The position numbers were made by a program, and so were the translations under genes. A stretch of 64,000 nucleotides of DNA from Shinisaurus crocodilurus. Taxonomy: Eukaryota; Chordata; Lepidosauria; Squamata; Shinisauridae. How positions within the stretch are numbered: position 1 is the first letter of the stretch; the number at the start of each line of letters is the position of its first letter. The notes beneath the pieces are model-generated. The model was not told the origin of the DNA. It did not search any database and worked only from the letters and a program-made list of their open reading frames with translations. The stretch covers positions 217,599,350-217,663,349 of the forward strand of contig CM037877.1 of NCBI GenBank assembly GCA_021292165.1, written 5' to 3'. Below, piece after piece: positions 43,041 through 54,428 of the stretch.

Positions 43041-44506
43041 AGTTCTGCCAGATAATAGGCCGAGTTAAAGACCTTGTCAGCTGCAATAATGGCTGGTTGG
43101 GCAAACATTGTAGTTTTTGCGAACACTCCCCCCCCCCCCAAGCACTCACAAATGCTTTCAAGCTCACAAAACCATTCTTTGAGTTGAACATTCTCTATTC
43201 TGCTCCAGGATCCAGACACCTATGGAATACTTGTATCCTAATTCAGACTGTGGTTTTCTGCTAGCAAATATGGAATGTAACACATTATATTGGATTGCTT
43301 AACAATAATAGATTTGAACATTATTATTATTATTGCTCTGTATGATTAAAGAGTGAGGAGAGACCCCTTTTACTAGGCTGAGGACACAAATTTGCTCATT
43401 ATAAGTCAGAGGCTTCCTCCGTTTTTGAAAGGGCAGCTCTTCAGCTGCTGGTTTTATTAGTACGCCTGTTATGAATGGTTTTACCCAGGACTGAGCAGCC
43501 ATATAATCACAAGTATTTGTTGTACATCCTCAAGAAACCAGCAAGATCTTCTCTTGTATAAACAATCTAGGTGCCTGTCAAGTCTGATATTTCCTCTTGT
43601 GGTTTGAAGGTCAGTGTGAAACAAGGCAAGGCAAGGATGCAGCTGAACCAAAGGAGGGTTTTGCATTTATAAATCTGGGTTGCGAACGGAAGACATGTAG
43701 ATTACACTGACAACAGGTATTATCTGTGAAGCTTCATTGGTGGCATGGGCCTGAAGTTATTATTTATGTGTGCTTTCCAGCGAGGCATCCATGCACATGG
43801 TACCTAGATGGGCAACATAGTCAGGCTCCCCTTGGCTGTTCCAAGCATGGTGGAGACATCAACCTATCTTAAAGTATCTCTCTGTCCAGGCAGGCATTGG
43901 TATCTGAGTGGCTATTCCATACCCATTGGTACTTTGCTCCCCAGAGTAACTTGACCTGGCCCCTTGTGGTTCTACCAAAGGAGCAGGTCTGGCGTTAGGG
44001 GTCGGCATGGGTGGGGAGCTGCTGAGGGCTCAGAAGGACTCATCCATGCCCCTGAGCTGAGCCTGCTGCTACAGTTGCCGTCCTCCTCCTCATCATCATC
44101 ATCCACCTGTGAAGCATAAAAAAAACCCCTTACAATCTGAACCAATCTGACACTGCCTTTGGGGGACACAGCCAATGAAGGAACAAGGTGGTCTTTATGT
44201 CACTTCTGGGCCCTCATTGGCAGCATCTGATTGGTTCAAATCTCTGCTACTCAAAACATAAGTCTATCTATCTATCTATCTATCTGTTAAAATTGCATGC
44301 AGGGCCTGTGCTTGGCCAGTCGTGTGCCACAGCACTTTGCCAGTGGGGCTGGCCAGGTGAGGAGGAGGAGGAGGAGGAGGAGCCATTGCTGCTGTGCCAG
44401 GTTTAAAAAAGGGGGGTAGGGGGCTTGGGTGACTTTGCAGACTGGCAGGTGGACTTGGGCAGGCAGGGAGCTTTGAGGGGTAGGGTGGCTTGGCTGGCTG
44501 GAGCCG
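43041..44506. other. unidentified, with short microsatellites
   Basis: TATC repeats lie at 44262-44285, GAG repeats at 44358-44382 and a short ATT run at 43319-43336. No gene recognised. Confidence 0.4.
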
Positions 44507-44884
44507 TAGGGGTGGGTGATCTGCCCAGCACTCTGCTTGCAGCACGCGAACTGAGCCGGGCTGAAAGCGAGCGCCAGCTGAGGTGCTCGCCGGACTTCCG
44601 GATTCCCGGCACGATGTTGTTTACGTAGTAATTGGTGTAAGATATGTTAAAAGTGGCCGCGATTTGCATAACTTGGGTAAATCACAGCCGTTTTTAACGC
44701 ATCTTACGCCATTTTCTACGTAAACAACATAGCACCGGGAACCCAGAAGTCGCTTCCCCTGGCTCGGCTCGGCCAGAATGTGAGTTGAGCCGGGGAAGCA
44801 GGTAGGGTAAGCAGAACTCGGGGGGTCGAGCCTGGCAAGTTCACCAGACTTCCACCCCACAATCGAATTCTGCACACATCCCTA
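44507..44884. mobile_element. CpG-rich hAT-like element, copy 4, with hairpin core
   Basis: The left end TAGGGGTGGGTGATCTG and the right end AATTCTGCACACATCCCTA are diverged forms of TAGGGATGTG. The core pairs CCGGCACGATGTTGTTTACG with CGTAAACAACATAGCACCGG. Flanks share GCTGGAG. Read in reverse, its outer arm (CGATTG, GTGGAAG, GCTCGACCCCCC-like) matches the left arm of the copy at 61739. Confidence 0.55.
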
Positions 44885-45605
44885 GCTGGAGGTTGGTGGC
44901 ATCAGAAGGCAGGTGAGCAGGTAGGCAGCCGCAACAGGGCTTAGTTTCACAGCAGGCAAGGACTTCAGCTGTGGTGGGCAGTGGTCTTTGGTGGTGGCCG
45001 GGGGCTGGCAGGGGCCCATTGGCAGCACTATACCAAGGGCCCATTGGAGTCTGGCACCAACCCTGCATAGGAGTGCAGAACCTCAGGCCCAGGGGCAAAA
45101 CCTGGCCCTCTGGGAGTCCCAGCGCAGCCTGCCAAAGTTCCCCTAGCTAGCCCACCTTCTTTTCCCCAAGCATTATGGGGTGGCTGAAAGAGGTGATTTT
45201 CTTTTTCTGAAGTTGAAAAAGAACATTAACCTCATTGGGAAAATACTGCCTGGCTTTCAGGCACTCCCTGGGACTTGGAATGCATGGAGAATGACTTTGA
45301 GTCATGATGTCATCCACAGGGGCATATCCATGAAGCGCTTGGCCAAGTGACAGATTGCCAAGGGAAGATCATGTCCACTTAAAAAATATATATTTAAAGA
45401 AAGAACACCGACACGTTCAACCACCTCCTAACTTTCTTGAAAATAGTAAGCAGCACCCCCCACTCCCGAAATCTTTGAATAAATTCTTCTTCTGTGTACA
45501 AAAGAGGCAGAAAAATACCCGCTTCTTTCGCAGGAGGCAAAGAGTTTCATGAAACTGAAGAATGGGGTTCGGCACAGCACTAGTTTTAACTGCTGTTCTA
45601 TCCAG

Positions 45606-45606
<1 letters not shown>
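44885..45606. other. no recognisable feature
   Basis: No gene or known repeat seen. Confidence 0.4.
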
Positions 45607-45649
<43 letters not shown>

Positions 45650-45731
45650 TTCTTCTTCTTCTTCTTCTTCTTCTTCTTCTTCTTCTTCTTCTTCTTCTTC
45701 TTCTTCTTCTTCTTCTTCTTCTTCTTCTTTT
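45607..45731. repeat. compound (ATT)n(CTT)n microsatellite
   Basis: About 14 ATT units run straight into about 27 CTT units without interruption. The long Tyr/Ser or Leu runs in predicted frames here are artefacts of this repeat. Confidence 0.95.
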
Positions 45732-46191
45732 AATGCTTTTAATCTGCTGCTGTCATCATTTAAAACATGTTTAATTTTGAATTATTATTTTTGTGCTATT
45801 GTGATCTGCCTGGGAGATTTTCAGTTAAAATGCAACTGTAAATATTTGCCATACATACACTACATTACAAATATATATGAGATAGTGAGACATTTTGCCA
45901 TGGATGGTTTCACACTTCATTCAGTAGACATCTTTGCCATGTGCTTGCCTCAGTGTTGCCAAGGGGGCTGAAATACTTGAAGGAGGGGTTTGCCTGAAAA
46001 CAGATGGGGACATTAACCAGGAAACTGCAGTTGTCTGTGACTCCCTCACTTGTATTCCCAGGGTATTTGCAGATGTGTATTTCCCTCTCAGGTTGTTAAA
46101 ATGTTCACTGCATTGACATATGGTAGACATATGGCAAAGAGTTCTGCTGCTGCTATCATAAAGTGTGAAACATCCTAGCAGTAGACTGACA
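45732..46191. other. no recognisable feature
   Basis: No gene or known repeat seen. Confidence 0.4.
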
Positions 46192-46500
46192 GGAACATAG
46201 GAAGCCACTTTATCAATAGACCATTGGTCCATCTAGCTCAGGGCTGGGGAAGCTCTGTGGCCCTCCAGATGTTGGAGTCCAGTTCCCATCAGCCCCAGCC
46301 AGCATTGAATTATGGGAGTTGTAGTCTAACAACATTTGGAGGGGCCCCAGGCCCCTCCACCCCTGTTCTAGCTCATTGTTCACACTGTGGCAGTGGCTCT
46401 TCAGGTTTTCAGACAGGGGTCTTTCCCAGCCCTGCATGGAGATGGCAGGTTTGAACCTGGGACTATTTGCATACAAAGCATATGCTCTACAACTCAGATC
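46192..46500 (-). mobile_element. tRNA-Ala-like SINE, reverse, split by hAT MITE
   Basis: The 3' end appears first (AGGAACATAGGAAGCC), and the A/B-box head last (GGTTTGAACCTGGGAC...). A hAT element is inserted at 46239-46365. Confidence 0.75.
46239..46365. mobile_element. hAT MITE nested in SINE
   Basis: It runs from CAGGGCTGGGGAAGC to CCACCCCTG, with flanks atctagct and ttctagct (one mismatch in eight). The arms pair imperfectly. Confidence 0.75.
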
Positions 46501-48394
46501 TGTAGGCTGAGATCTCAGATCTGTGCAGAATACTGATTTGAAACTTGTTTCTTTGCAGCTTTATGACTTTTATTCTAGGTCCATAAATGCAAAGGAGGGA
46601 GGCAATGACCAAATTTGATTGGAAGTAGGTAGAAGTCTATCCTTCCCCCACTTACCAATTAATCAAAACCCTTCTGACACGATGCCTACAGAGAAAGCCT
46701 AGACCTGTATATTTTAGTGCTGTGCTGAAAATGTCTTCCATATTTTTTCAACCATTCTCATTCAATTTCGACGCATCACTTGGGTTTAATAAACTACAGC
46801 TACCCTTGGAGACAAAAATAGCAAAAGGCAAAAATAGTCTGAAAACAACAAACTTTTCAGTTTGTTAGAAATGGCATATTGGCAGGCACTGAGAGAAGTA
46901 AAAAGGATGAGTGAAAGTAAATTCTGCTGGGTAAAACTTCCCAGCTGAAAGTGGTTTCATACTTTTTAAAACCTAATTTTTCTGATTACATATGAAGGGG
47001 CCAGGACTAATGTTGTGTGTTGTGGCCAGTGCTTAGGCAGAAGCAGCATTAATTTTGACTGAACACAGCACATCTGCACACATCTGTGTGAATGAGTGAA
47101 ACCCTCCTGGTTCAGCTACTTAATGCTCGAGAAGAATGCCCATTTTAATGCACCCGTCTCCTCTGTGAATGTGTCCAACAGGAACCTAGGAAGCGTGTCT
47201 GGTTGTTTAAAATGAAGTAGGCTTTCATTACTCTAAGCATTTGGCATTATGTTCTATGGCTTAACCTGGTTAGAACATATTTGATTTTTCATGGCAAGAG
47301 AGCAGAGGTATGAGAAAGTAAATGAATGTTGGAGCAAAGCTACTTCTTCCAGATTTTTTTTTTAATGCATATGTAGTGGAATAAGAAGAACCAGGCATCT
47401 GGACTCTTATGATAAGAGCTGTGGGGTTTTTTTTAGTGATAAATACATGCTGGCTTCAGTATTGTTAGTTCATATTCCTGTTGGGTAAAAGGTAAAGATG
47501 TACAATCTTAAGAATAAAAAGTAGGTGCAGACCGGACGGTTGGAGCACATTAGAACTTAATTTTCTGAAGGGGCAATAAGCTGCAGAATAGAATGAGTTG
47601 CTACAGCTTCAGGCTGTGGTATTCCCTTATATTCTGGATAGCCTTTACAATGTGCAACAGGCTGCAGAATGGCAGATGCCACTCCTTCCTCTGGCGCTGC
47701 ATGGATAGAGAGATCCTGCACCAGAAATTCTAGAGTATGGGCTACTTCTCTCTTATGTCTTTCATATCATAGGCCAATCCACATAACTTCTTTTGGGTGG
47801 AGTGTGTGCGTGCGTGCGTGTGTGTGTGTGTGTGAGTGTGTGTGAGTGTGTTATTATCCATTCATGTTGACTTTTCTGTCTCAGTCCTGACTCAGATTGA
47901 ATGTCAAGGTGATGAAGCTATTGCCTGAGCATTTCACCACTAACTCCCAATTTAGAGCGGGCTCACCAGGAAGCAGATATATGAATGACACATGCATCCA
48001 TTTTTTTTAATGCTTCATGCCTAATGTGCAGAGCAGCAACACTCGTAAGACACATGAGCAGTAATCACACCAGGAGCTCACACAATTCTCCATGGAGATA
48101 ATGTGTAAATTGATTTCCTCTTCACACATTACACTGGAAATGCAAAAAGCAGGTGTGCAAATCGCTCGCACATCCACATCCTGCTGTTTCTTCAGATATG
48201 CAAATGGGCTCTTCCTGTGCCACCAGGCTGCAAGCACATTTTAAAGTGTTTCCAGTGGCATGCTAAATCAAGTGTTGAACCTAAGGCAAACTGCTAAGAT
48301 GCCCGCTTCTTTGTCACTGTCACCTTTAATCCAGACAGGCCAATATGGAATCATGGTCTGTTGAGGACAGCCCAAAAGTGGTCCTGACCGCAGG
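46501..48394. other. unidentified, with (TG)n-type run at 47801-47850
   Basis: No gene recognised over about 1.9 kb. A GTGC/TG/AG mixed microsatellite is present. The segment 48310-48394 resembles 51640-51735 (see findings). Confidence 0.4.
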
Positions 48395-48409
48395 TTAAGA
48401 ATGTAAGGA

Positions 48410-50341
48410 CGACGACTGGAGCGCCGATGGCGAAAAACTCGACTCATATCCGATAAGACACGTCATAGAGAGCATCTTCGCTCCTATGGAGTGGCAATAC
48501 GTGCAGCGAAGAAAGTTTTCTTCTCTGCACGCATTGCGTCTGCGAATTCGCGTCCAGCAGAACTGTTCAGGGTGGTGAGGGGTCTAACGCAGACACCTTC
48601 CCCCCTGAACCCGATTTTAGAGCCTACGGTTGCTCGCTGTGATGCCTTTAACAATCATTTCACAGATAAAATCTCTCGGATAAGAGCCGACTTAGACGCC
48701 CTCATTGTAGCAGAAGCAGACAATGGAGTGTCCAGCAACTCCGCAAGTAGGATTACACTGGATCAGTTTCAGTTGGTGAGTACCGAGGACGTGGACAAGC
48801 TGCTTGGCCGAGTGAAGAGGACTACCTGCCCTCTCGATCCCTGTCCTTCCTGGTTGGTTGTCCAAGGAGGAGATGCAGTTGGACTACAAGTACAGCGTAT
48901 TGTTAATGCATCTCTCCAGGGAGGGAATTTTCCATCATGTTTGAAAGAAGCGGTGGTGCGGCCGCTTCTGAAAAGGCCCTCCCTGGATCCCTTGGACCTT
49001 AACAATTATAGACCAGTGTCCAATCTTCCATTTTTGGGCAAGGTGATCGAGAGGGCGGTTGCCTTCCAACTCCAAGCAGTTTTGGATGACACCGATTTTC
49101 TAGACCCATTTCAAACTGGCTTCAGAGCAGGACACGGAGTTGAGACTGCTATGGTCGCCTTAGTAGATGATCTGCGCCTGAGTACCGACAGGGGGAGTGT
49201 GTCCCTGTTGGTGCTTCTGGACCTCTCAGCGGCTTTCGATACCATCGACCATGGTATCCTTCTGGAACGCCTGAGGGGACTGGGAATCGGGGGCACTGTG
49301 CTTCAGTGGTTCCGGTCCTACCTCTCGGGTAGGTTCCAGATGGTGATGCTTGGGGATAGCTGCTCCTCCAAAAAGGAGCTGCTATGTGGCGTGCCACAAG
49401 GAGCTATTCTTTCCCCAATGCTATTTAATATCTACATGAAACCGCTGGGAGAGATCATCCGGAGGCATGGGGCGGGGTGCTATCAGTATGCTGATGACAC
49501 CCAAATATATTTCTCTATGCCTTCGTCAACAGCATCAGCTAAGGATAGTGTGTCTCCTCTGAATAAATGCCTGGAGGCAGTAATGGGCTGGATGAGGGAA
49601 AACAAACTGAAATTGAATCCAGACAAGACGGAGGTGCTTGCTGTCAAAGGCCACAACCTGGGTTTGGAGGTATGTCAACCAGTTCTGGATGGGGTTACAC
49701 TCCCCCTGAAAGACTGTGTTCGCAGCTTAGGGGTGCTCCTGGATCCGTCGCTCCAAATGACATCCCAGATAGATGCGACGGCTAGGAGTGCCTATTATCA
49801 GCTTCGGCTGATACGCCAGCTGCGCCCCTTCCTAGAGTTGGAAGACCTAAAGACGGTAGTGCACGCACTGGTAACTTCGAGGCTCGACTTCTGTAATGCG
49901 CTGTACATAGGGCTACCTTTATACCTAGTCCGGAAACTTCAATTAGTGCAAAATATGGCAGCCAGACTGGTTGCTGGTACACCTAGGGGTGCCCACATCA
50001 CACCAGTTTTAAAAGCACTCCACTGGCTGCCAATCAGTTTCCGGGCGAAGTATAAAGTGTTGGTTATTACCTTTAAAGCCCTACATGGTTTGGGTCCAGG
50101 CTACCTACGGGATCGCCTTCTCCCGTACAATCCACCCCGCACACTTAGGTCCTCTGGGAAGAATCTGCTTCAGTCAGCCAAAACTAGGCTGACTAGCATT
50201 ACCCAGAGGACCTTCTCTTCTGCTGCTCCCAGATTATGGAATGGCCTGCCGGAGGAGATACGTCAACTTGTCAGTCTTTTGGACTTTAAAAAAGCCATAA
50301 AGACTGAACTCTTCCGGCAGGCCTATCCGGCGGAATTTTAG
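48410..50341 (+). CDS. L2 ORF2 fragment: reverse transcriptase
   Basis: An open frame of 643 residues starts at the truncation point. The codon at 48404-48406 is a stop that belongs to flanking DNA. It aligns with residues 370-1000 of the ORF at 31271. Counting from the GTG at 48491 as residue 1, the motifs are NYRPVSNLPFLGKVIE (172-187), LLDLSAAFDTIDH (242-254), GVPQGAILSPMLFNIY (300-315) and YADD (333-336). The frame stayed open although no start or endonuclease remains. With the many synonymous-looking differences from the first L2, this suggests a separate subfamily that inserted fairly recently. Confidence 0.85.
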   Translation, partial: RRLERRWRKTRLISDKTRHREHLRSYGVAIRAAKKVFFSARIASANSRPAELFRVVRGLTQTPSPLNPILEPTVARCDAFNNHFTDKISRIRADLDALIVAEADNGVSSNSASRITLDQFQLVSTEDVDKLLGRVKRTTCPLDPCPSWLVVQGGDAVGLQVQRIVNASLQGGNFPSCLKEAVVRPLLKRPSLDPLDLNNYRPVSNLPFLGKVIERAVAFQLQAVLDDTDFLDPFQTGFRAGHGVETAMVALVDDLRLSTDRGSVSLLVLLDLSAAFDTIDHGILLERLRGLGIGGTVLQWFRSYLSGRFQMVMLGDSCSSKKELLCGVPQGAILSPMLFNIYMKPLGEIIRRHGAGCYQYADDTQIYFSMPSSTASAKDSVSPLNKCLEAVMGWMRENKLKLNPDKTEVLAVKGHNLGLEVCQPVLDGVTLPLKDCVRSLGVLLDPSLQMTSQIDATARSAYYQLRLIRQLRPFLELEDLKTVVHALVTSRLDFCNALYIGLPLYLVRKLQLVQNMAARLVAGTPRGAHITPVLKALHWLPISFRAKYKVLVITFKALHGLGPGYLRDRLLPYNPPRTLRSSGKNLLQSAKTRLTSITQRTFSSAAPRLWNGLPEEIRQLVSLLDFKKAIKTELFRQAYPAEF

Positions 50342-50430
50342 GATGTTTTAAAGATGTTTTTAAGATGTTTTAAGGATGTTTTTAAGATGTTTTAAGATGT
50401 TTTTAGGATGTTTTAAGATGTTTAATAGTA
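50342..50430 (+). repeat. GATGTTTTAA-type minisatellite in L2 3' UTR
   Basis: Eight or so units of GATGTTTT(T)AA(A/G) lie directly after the stop codon. Confidence 0.8.
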
Positions 50431-50476
50431 TATATTGTGTTGTTTTAGTTTAGGTATTTTATATTTTCTGTTGTTC

Positions 50477-50504
50477 CCCGCCTCGATCTAGATGGAGAGG
50501 CGGG
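50477..50504 (+). repeat. 3'-terminal stem-loop of second L2
   Basis: CCCGCCTC (50477-50484) pairs with GAGGCGGG (50497-50504) just before the AATAAATAAAATATT tail. Confidence 0.8.
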
Positions 50505-50695
50505 TAATAAATAAAATATTATTATTATTATTATTATTATTAAGAAGAGCCCAGCTGGATCAGACCTGAGATCCATCTAGTCCAACATCCTGTTTCCTAC
50601 ATGGGCTAACCAGATGCCTCCAGAAGCCCACAAGCAGGGCCTGAGAGTTGCCAATACTCTCTCCAGCAACTGCTATTCAGTGGCATACTGACTGC

Positions 50696-51465
50696 AAGGA
50701 TGTGTTAGAAATTAGTTTCAGTTTGTTTGTTTTTTATCAGGATTTACCCAGTTTGCACCTTCCAGACCAAACACAAACTCGGATGCAATCCACAGTCAAA
50801 GTCTGTACATTTCCAAGCTTGCAATGTGATTCACAGACCCAGAAAAAATTGTATTCAACTGCATGTGCAAATTTGGACTTTTGAAAAAAGTGGAGAATGT
50901 GTACACTTCAAAGATGTGCACAATTGATGCATACATTTGGAAAAATAAGCATGAAAATATTCACAGATTTTTGTGCAAAAATAAAAAAAAACAAAGCTCA
51001 CAATCTGATATGAACTTGAGTCAGAACAAGATTTGAGATGGAATTAGGAGAACGTTGGTGAGCTCGTGTTTTGCTGATTTGCACATACTGCCTCTGAACA
51101 TAGAGCCAGAACCAGTCTATTAATGGTGAGAGCAGTCTTGGTTTTGTATTCCCTCCTAAAAGAAGGCTGTTAGAGTAATAATATGCCAAAACATGGGATA
51201 ATGTTTGGTACGTGGATACAAAGGCTTGACATTCTTTCATTTATACTATGCATTCTTTTACTTCAGCTATGAGAAAGCTGAACCTGGGTGCAGCAGCCAT
51301 ATATGTGTGGGCTGTTGGCAACATTAAGGGGGCAGTGGGAGAAAAGATTTAGATGTGACACAAGATGTGCAAAGGAGGGTTCAAATGCACATTTTAGTGT
51401 CAATTGTGCGAATGTTCTCCCTCTCTCTGTGTTATGTGTTCTATAACTCTGCAAATTCAATCTCT
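50696..51465. other. no recognisable feature
   Basis: No gene. It may be a decayed AT-rich transposon, but I cannot place it. Confidence 0.35.
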
Positions 51466-51469
51466 CTCT

Positions 51470-51640
51470 CATATATAGCTATATCATTATATCCGTGTGT
51501 GTGTGTGTGTGTGTGTGTGTGCATCTCTATCAGTATCAATCTATCTCTATATCAGTGTCAATGCCAACATCAATATCTATCTATCTATCTATCTATCTAA
51601 TCTATCAATATATCTATATCAATATCTATCTATCAACTAT
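51470..51640. repeat. compound TG and ATCT microsatellite region
   Basis: A (TG)n run lies at 51495-51521, followed by imperfect ATCT/ATCA repeats to about 51640. Confidence 0.85.
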
Positions 51641-52902
51641 CACCACTTTCACCTTCACCTTCAGTGCTGGCTGACCAATATGAAATCACTGTTGACTGAG
51701 AGAACAGCTGCAAAGTGGTCCAGACTCAGGTTAAGAACATATCCAGGCTTGCAGATATGCACAGTTATCCAGATGGTTTGCTTAGGTTCCATTCAAGAAT
51801 CCAACCACCCTAAGAAAGTTTCCATCTGCAGTCTTCTCACCCACCCACCTGAAAAACTTATACAAAAATATTCTTTTGTTGGAATGATATAATCTCAAAA
51901 TGTGTGTCATCTTGCTTCTGAGTTTCACAATAGAGTTTTAGATCTGACATTTCAAAGTGGAGGGCTCTCTGTCGTTAGGCAGAGCCCCTGCACATTTCAG
52001 AAATTACTTGTATCTGCTCAGTGACAATGTCTTGAATGTGCAGCACAAAGGAAAGAAATAATGATTGTTATGCAAGCCTAGGATTTGCACATTGAATATA
52101 TCTTTTATTTTTCCCACTTGTGCTCACTTCCTTTTTTTCATATTATGATAGTCATTTGCATTACCTGCTCAATCCTCTTGATCTTCTTAGCAAGGAACAA
52201 TATTGACACTAATGACTTGCGAATGGGAAAGACAGGCAAATTGCAAGTATCTGCCACTTACTGCTAAATATGATAAGTTACCATCAGTTTCAACTTTCCA
52301 ACTTGTTTTTTTTTAAATGGAATGACTGATGGACTGTGTTCAGCTTAGTGAACCACAAGTTGTGCAGGTATGATTTAGCAGCAGGGGGATTGCCCAAAGG
52401 CCCGTAGAGACGAGAGTCTGTGGCAGTAAGGAATTCCCTAGTGTCAGCTTTATTCTTTGTGACTGAGCCAATTGTCTTAGCTAGCCTCCCGTTAAGTTCT
52501 GGGAAGCCATGAAAAATGGACTTTATCGAGTTCCTGATAGGCTACCTTACATGGTTTGTGGATTGTATTCAGCATGGTGAGGTACAGGCTGTAGAAGACC
52601 TGTTCTCAATTAATTGACTTAGAAGTCAGATCCATTGATTTCAGTGGAATTAATTTACTTTGACCTGCCATGCCCCCTGCTGGGAATTAACACTAGCTCT
52701 GCCTCCTATGCAACAACCCCCCCCCTTTTAAACATAATTGGAGAAGTGTGGGATGGAGAGAAAGGGGAACAGCAAGTAAAATGCTGCTACCTATTAGCAT
52801 AAAGACTGACCGGCAGCTTTTACTTGATATTACAGAGCATGCAATGCACTGGGTTGTTTGCTTCCACAAAGCTATCATAAAGAAAGGAGACTAAGTTTCA
52901 GG
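51641..52902. other. no recognisable gene
   Basis: No gene seen. A decayed GAGTTCAATGG-like segment (52610-52650) may be a Harbinger-family relic. Confidence 0.35.
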
Positions 52903-53281
52903 TAGGGATGGAGAAATTTCTCAATTTCGGTTTCTCATTTTTTCCAGTCTTAAGTTTGGTTTTTGGTTTCATGCAAAACGAAGTTTGCATGAAAATTCAT
53001 AAGCATTTTTGTGCGCATTATTCCTAATGCATACATTTTGTATGCATTTTTCCTGTTACACAGGTTTTTTGCAAGCAATTTCCCTACTATAATGCATTTT
53101 TAATGTCATTTCCCTTGATATGTGCTTTTAAAAACACATTGTAAATGAATAACCCCATTGCAAAATTCAGAGAAGTGCACATTTCCAAGGATAACTGAAT
53201 TTAGGTTCATGTAATGTTTCAAAAGTTTGAAAACAGGTAAGTTCGTATTAAAATGTAAAACGAGTTTCTCTCTCATGCCTA
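52903..53281. mobile_element. AT-rich hAT-like element with exact 8-bp duplication
   Basis: The left end TAGGGATGGAGAAATTTC and the right end GAGTTTCTCTCTCATGCCTA are flanked by gtttcagg on both sides (52895-52902 and 53282-53289). This is the clearest evidence in the window that TAGGGATG-type termini belong to hAT elements. Confidence 0.82.
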
Positions 53282-53532
53282 GTTTCAGGTGCTACCAATT
53301 AAAGATCACAATAGGCTCATCTCACCAGGAACATCTCTTGGGCATACCCAACTGAAATGAACATGAGCTCTCCTCACATGAGCAAGACCGTGCTCAACAT
53401 GTACAACATCCATTCACTTCAAAGAGACTTGTGGATCTGTATCATTGGGACTATGGTTTTGTGGGTGTATTTTTGTTTTTCAAATGTAATTCAAAATGGT
53501 GATACACTGTAGGAGACGTTATTCTTGCCTAA

Positions 53533-53614
53533 CTTTATTAGAAGACAAAAATGGTCCAAAGGAACATTCCGTAGTCCCTTGGTTCCTTTGGACCATTTTT
53601 GTCGTCTAATAAAG
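53533..53614. repeat. 33-bp inverted repeat (hairpin)
   Basis: CTTTATTAGAAGACAAAAAT...GGAAC (53533-53565) and GTTCC...TAATAAAG (53582-53614) are reverse complements with one mismatch around a 16-base loop. It is probably a small MITE. A pre-microRNA-like RNA is possible only if transcribed. Confidence 0.75.
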
Positions 53615-53649
53615 ATCACGGCTCCATGGATAGCAGCCCCCAGTGCATT

Positions 53650-54235
53650 TTATGTATCTTTCATTTCATTTATTACAATTTCTATACCGCCCAATAGCCA
53701 AAGCTCTCTGGGTGGTTAACAAAGATTAAAACCTTAAAATATAATAAAATTTAAAACCAGTTACATACAGAAATATAGGAATTTTAAATGACCAACTGCA
53801 GCAACAAACCATAAATCCCAGAACCCATTAAAAACCTTATCATATGCTGTCAAATACTTGGGAGTAGAGGAAAGTCTTAACCTGGAACTGAAAAGATGAC
53901 AATGTTGGAGCCTGGTGTGCCTCACTAGGGAGAGTGTTCCATAAGTGTTCCATAAGCCAGTGTGGCGTAGTGGTTAGAGTGTTGGACTGGGACTCAGGAG
54001 ATCCGGGTTCTAGTCCCTGCTCGGCCATGAAACCCACTGGGTGACTTTGGGCCATTCACTGACTCCCAGCCTAACCTACCTCACAGGGTTGTTGTGAGGA
54101 TAAAATGGAGAGGAGGAGGAGGATTATGTAAGCCGCCTTGGGTTCCTTTCAGGAAAAAAGGCGGGGTATAAATAAAATAAATAAAATAATAAATAAAATA
54201 ACAGGGGTGGGGAGCACCACTGAGAAGTATCTCTT
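53650..54235 (-). mobile_element. L2-type LINE 3' end, reverse, split by SINE
   Basis: ACCGCCCAATAGCCAAAGCT at 53687 is the 3' stem-loop in reverse. The copy continues past the SINE (53955-54201) with CAGGGGTGGGGAGCACCACT, the reverse of the ORF2 end. Confidence 0.7.
53955..54201 (+). mobile_element. MIR-type (CORE) SINE
   Basis: GCCAGTGTGGCGTAGTGGTT head, GGTTCTAGTCCCTGC B box, CORE-like middle, GCCGCCTT/AAGGCGG stem and AATAAAATAAAT tail. It is inserted in a reverse L2 end. Confidence 0.88.
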
Positions 54236-54428
54236 GACTTTGAAATATTGTTGTTTTTCTTTTCTAATGATCTGAGAATAGCCTCCTTCATATACACCGC
54301 ACTCATCAATACTACTTCTTTTAATTATCTAATTGTGCTGAAAGAAAACTAGCTTTTTTCTTCTTTTTAAATCTCACAGATTTAAAAAGTATTTTTGCTA
54401 CATGAAATCTTCCCTGCTAATGGATGGA

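Larger units (their letters stand above)
48408..50540 (+). mobile_element. 5'-truncated L2-clade LINE, second subfamily
   Basis: It begins mid-ORF2 at the RRLERRWR segment and ends in a stem-loop and an ATT tail. TAAG is present on both sides (48404-48407 and 50541-50544) as a short target duplication. It lacks the endonuclease, so it is a dead 5' truncation despite the open frame. Confidence 0.88.
48395..50695 (-). mobile_element. CR1/L3-clade 3' end, split by L2
   Basis: TAAGAATGTAAG at 48396-48407 and TAAGAAGAGCCCAGCTGGAT at 50541 are the two sides of one CR1/L3 3' end, whose uninterrupted form reads like TAAGAACATAAGAAGAGCCC. The remainder to about 50695 matches the reverse of the 1545-2235 3' UTR. 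Confidence 0.7.

Noticed and set aside
43972..44175. Acidic protein (DDDDEEED) exon on the minus strand
   Set aside because: The acidic run comes from short CTC/ATC trinucleotide repeats. No splice sites or conserved domain seen.
45549..45971. Ser/Tyr-rich or Leu-rich protein
   Set aside because: The run is the translation of the ATT/CTT microsatellite.
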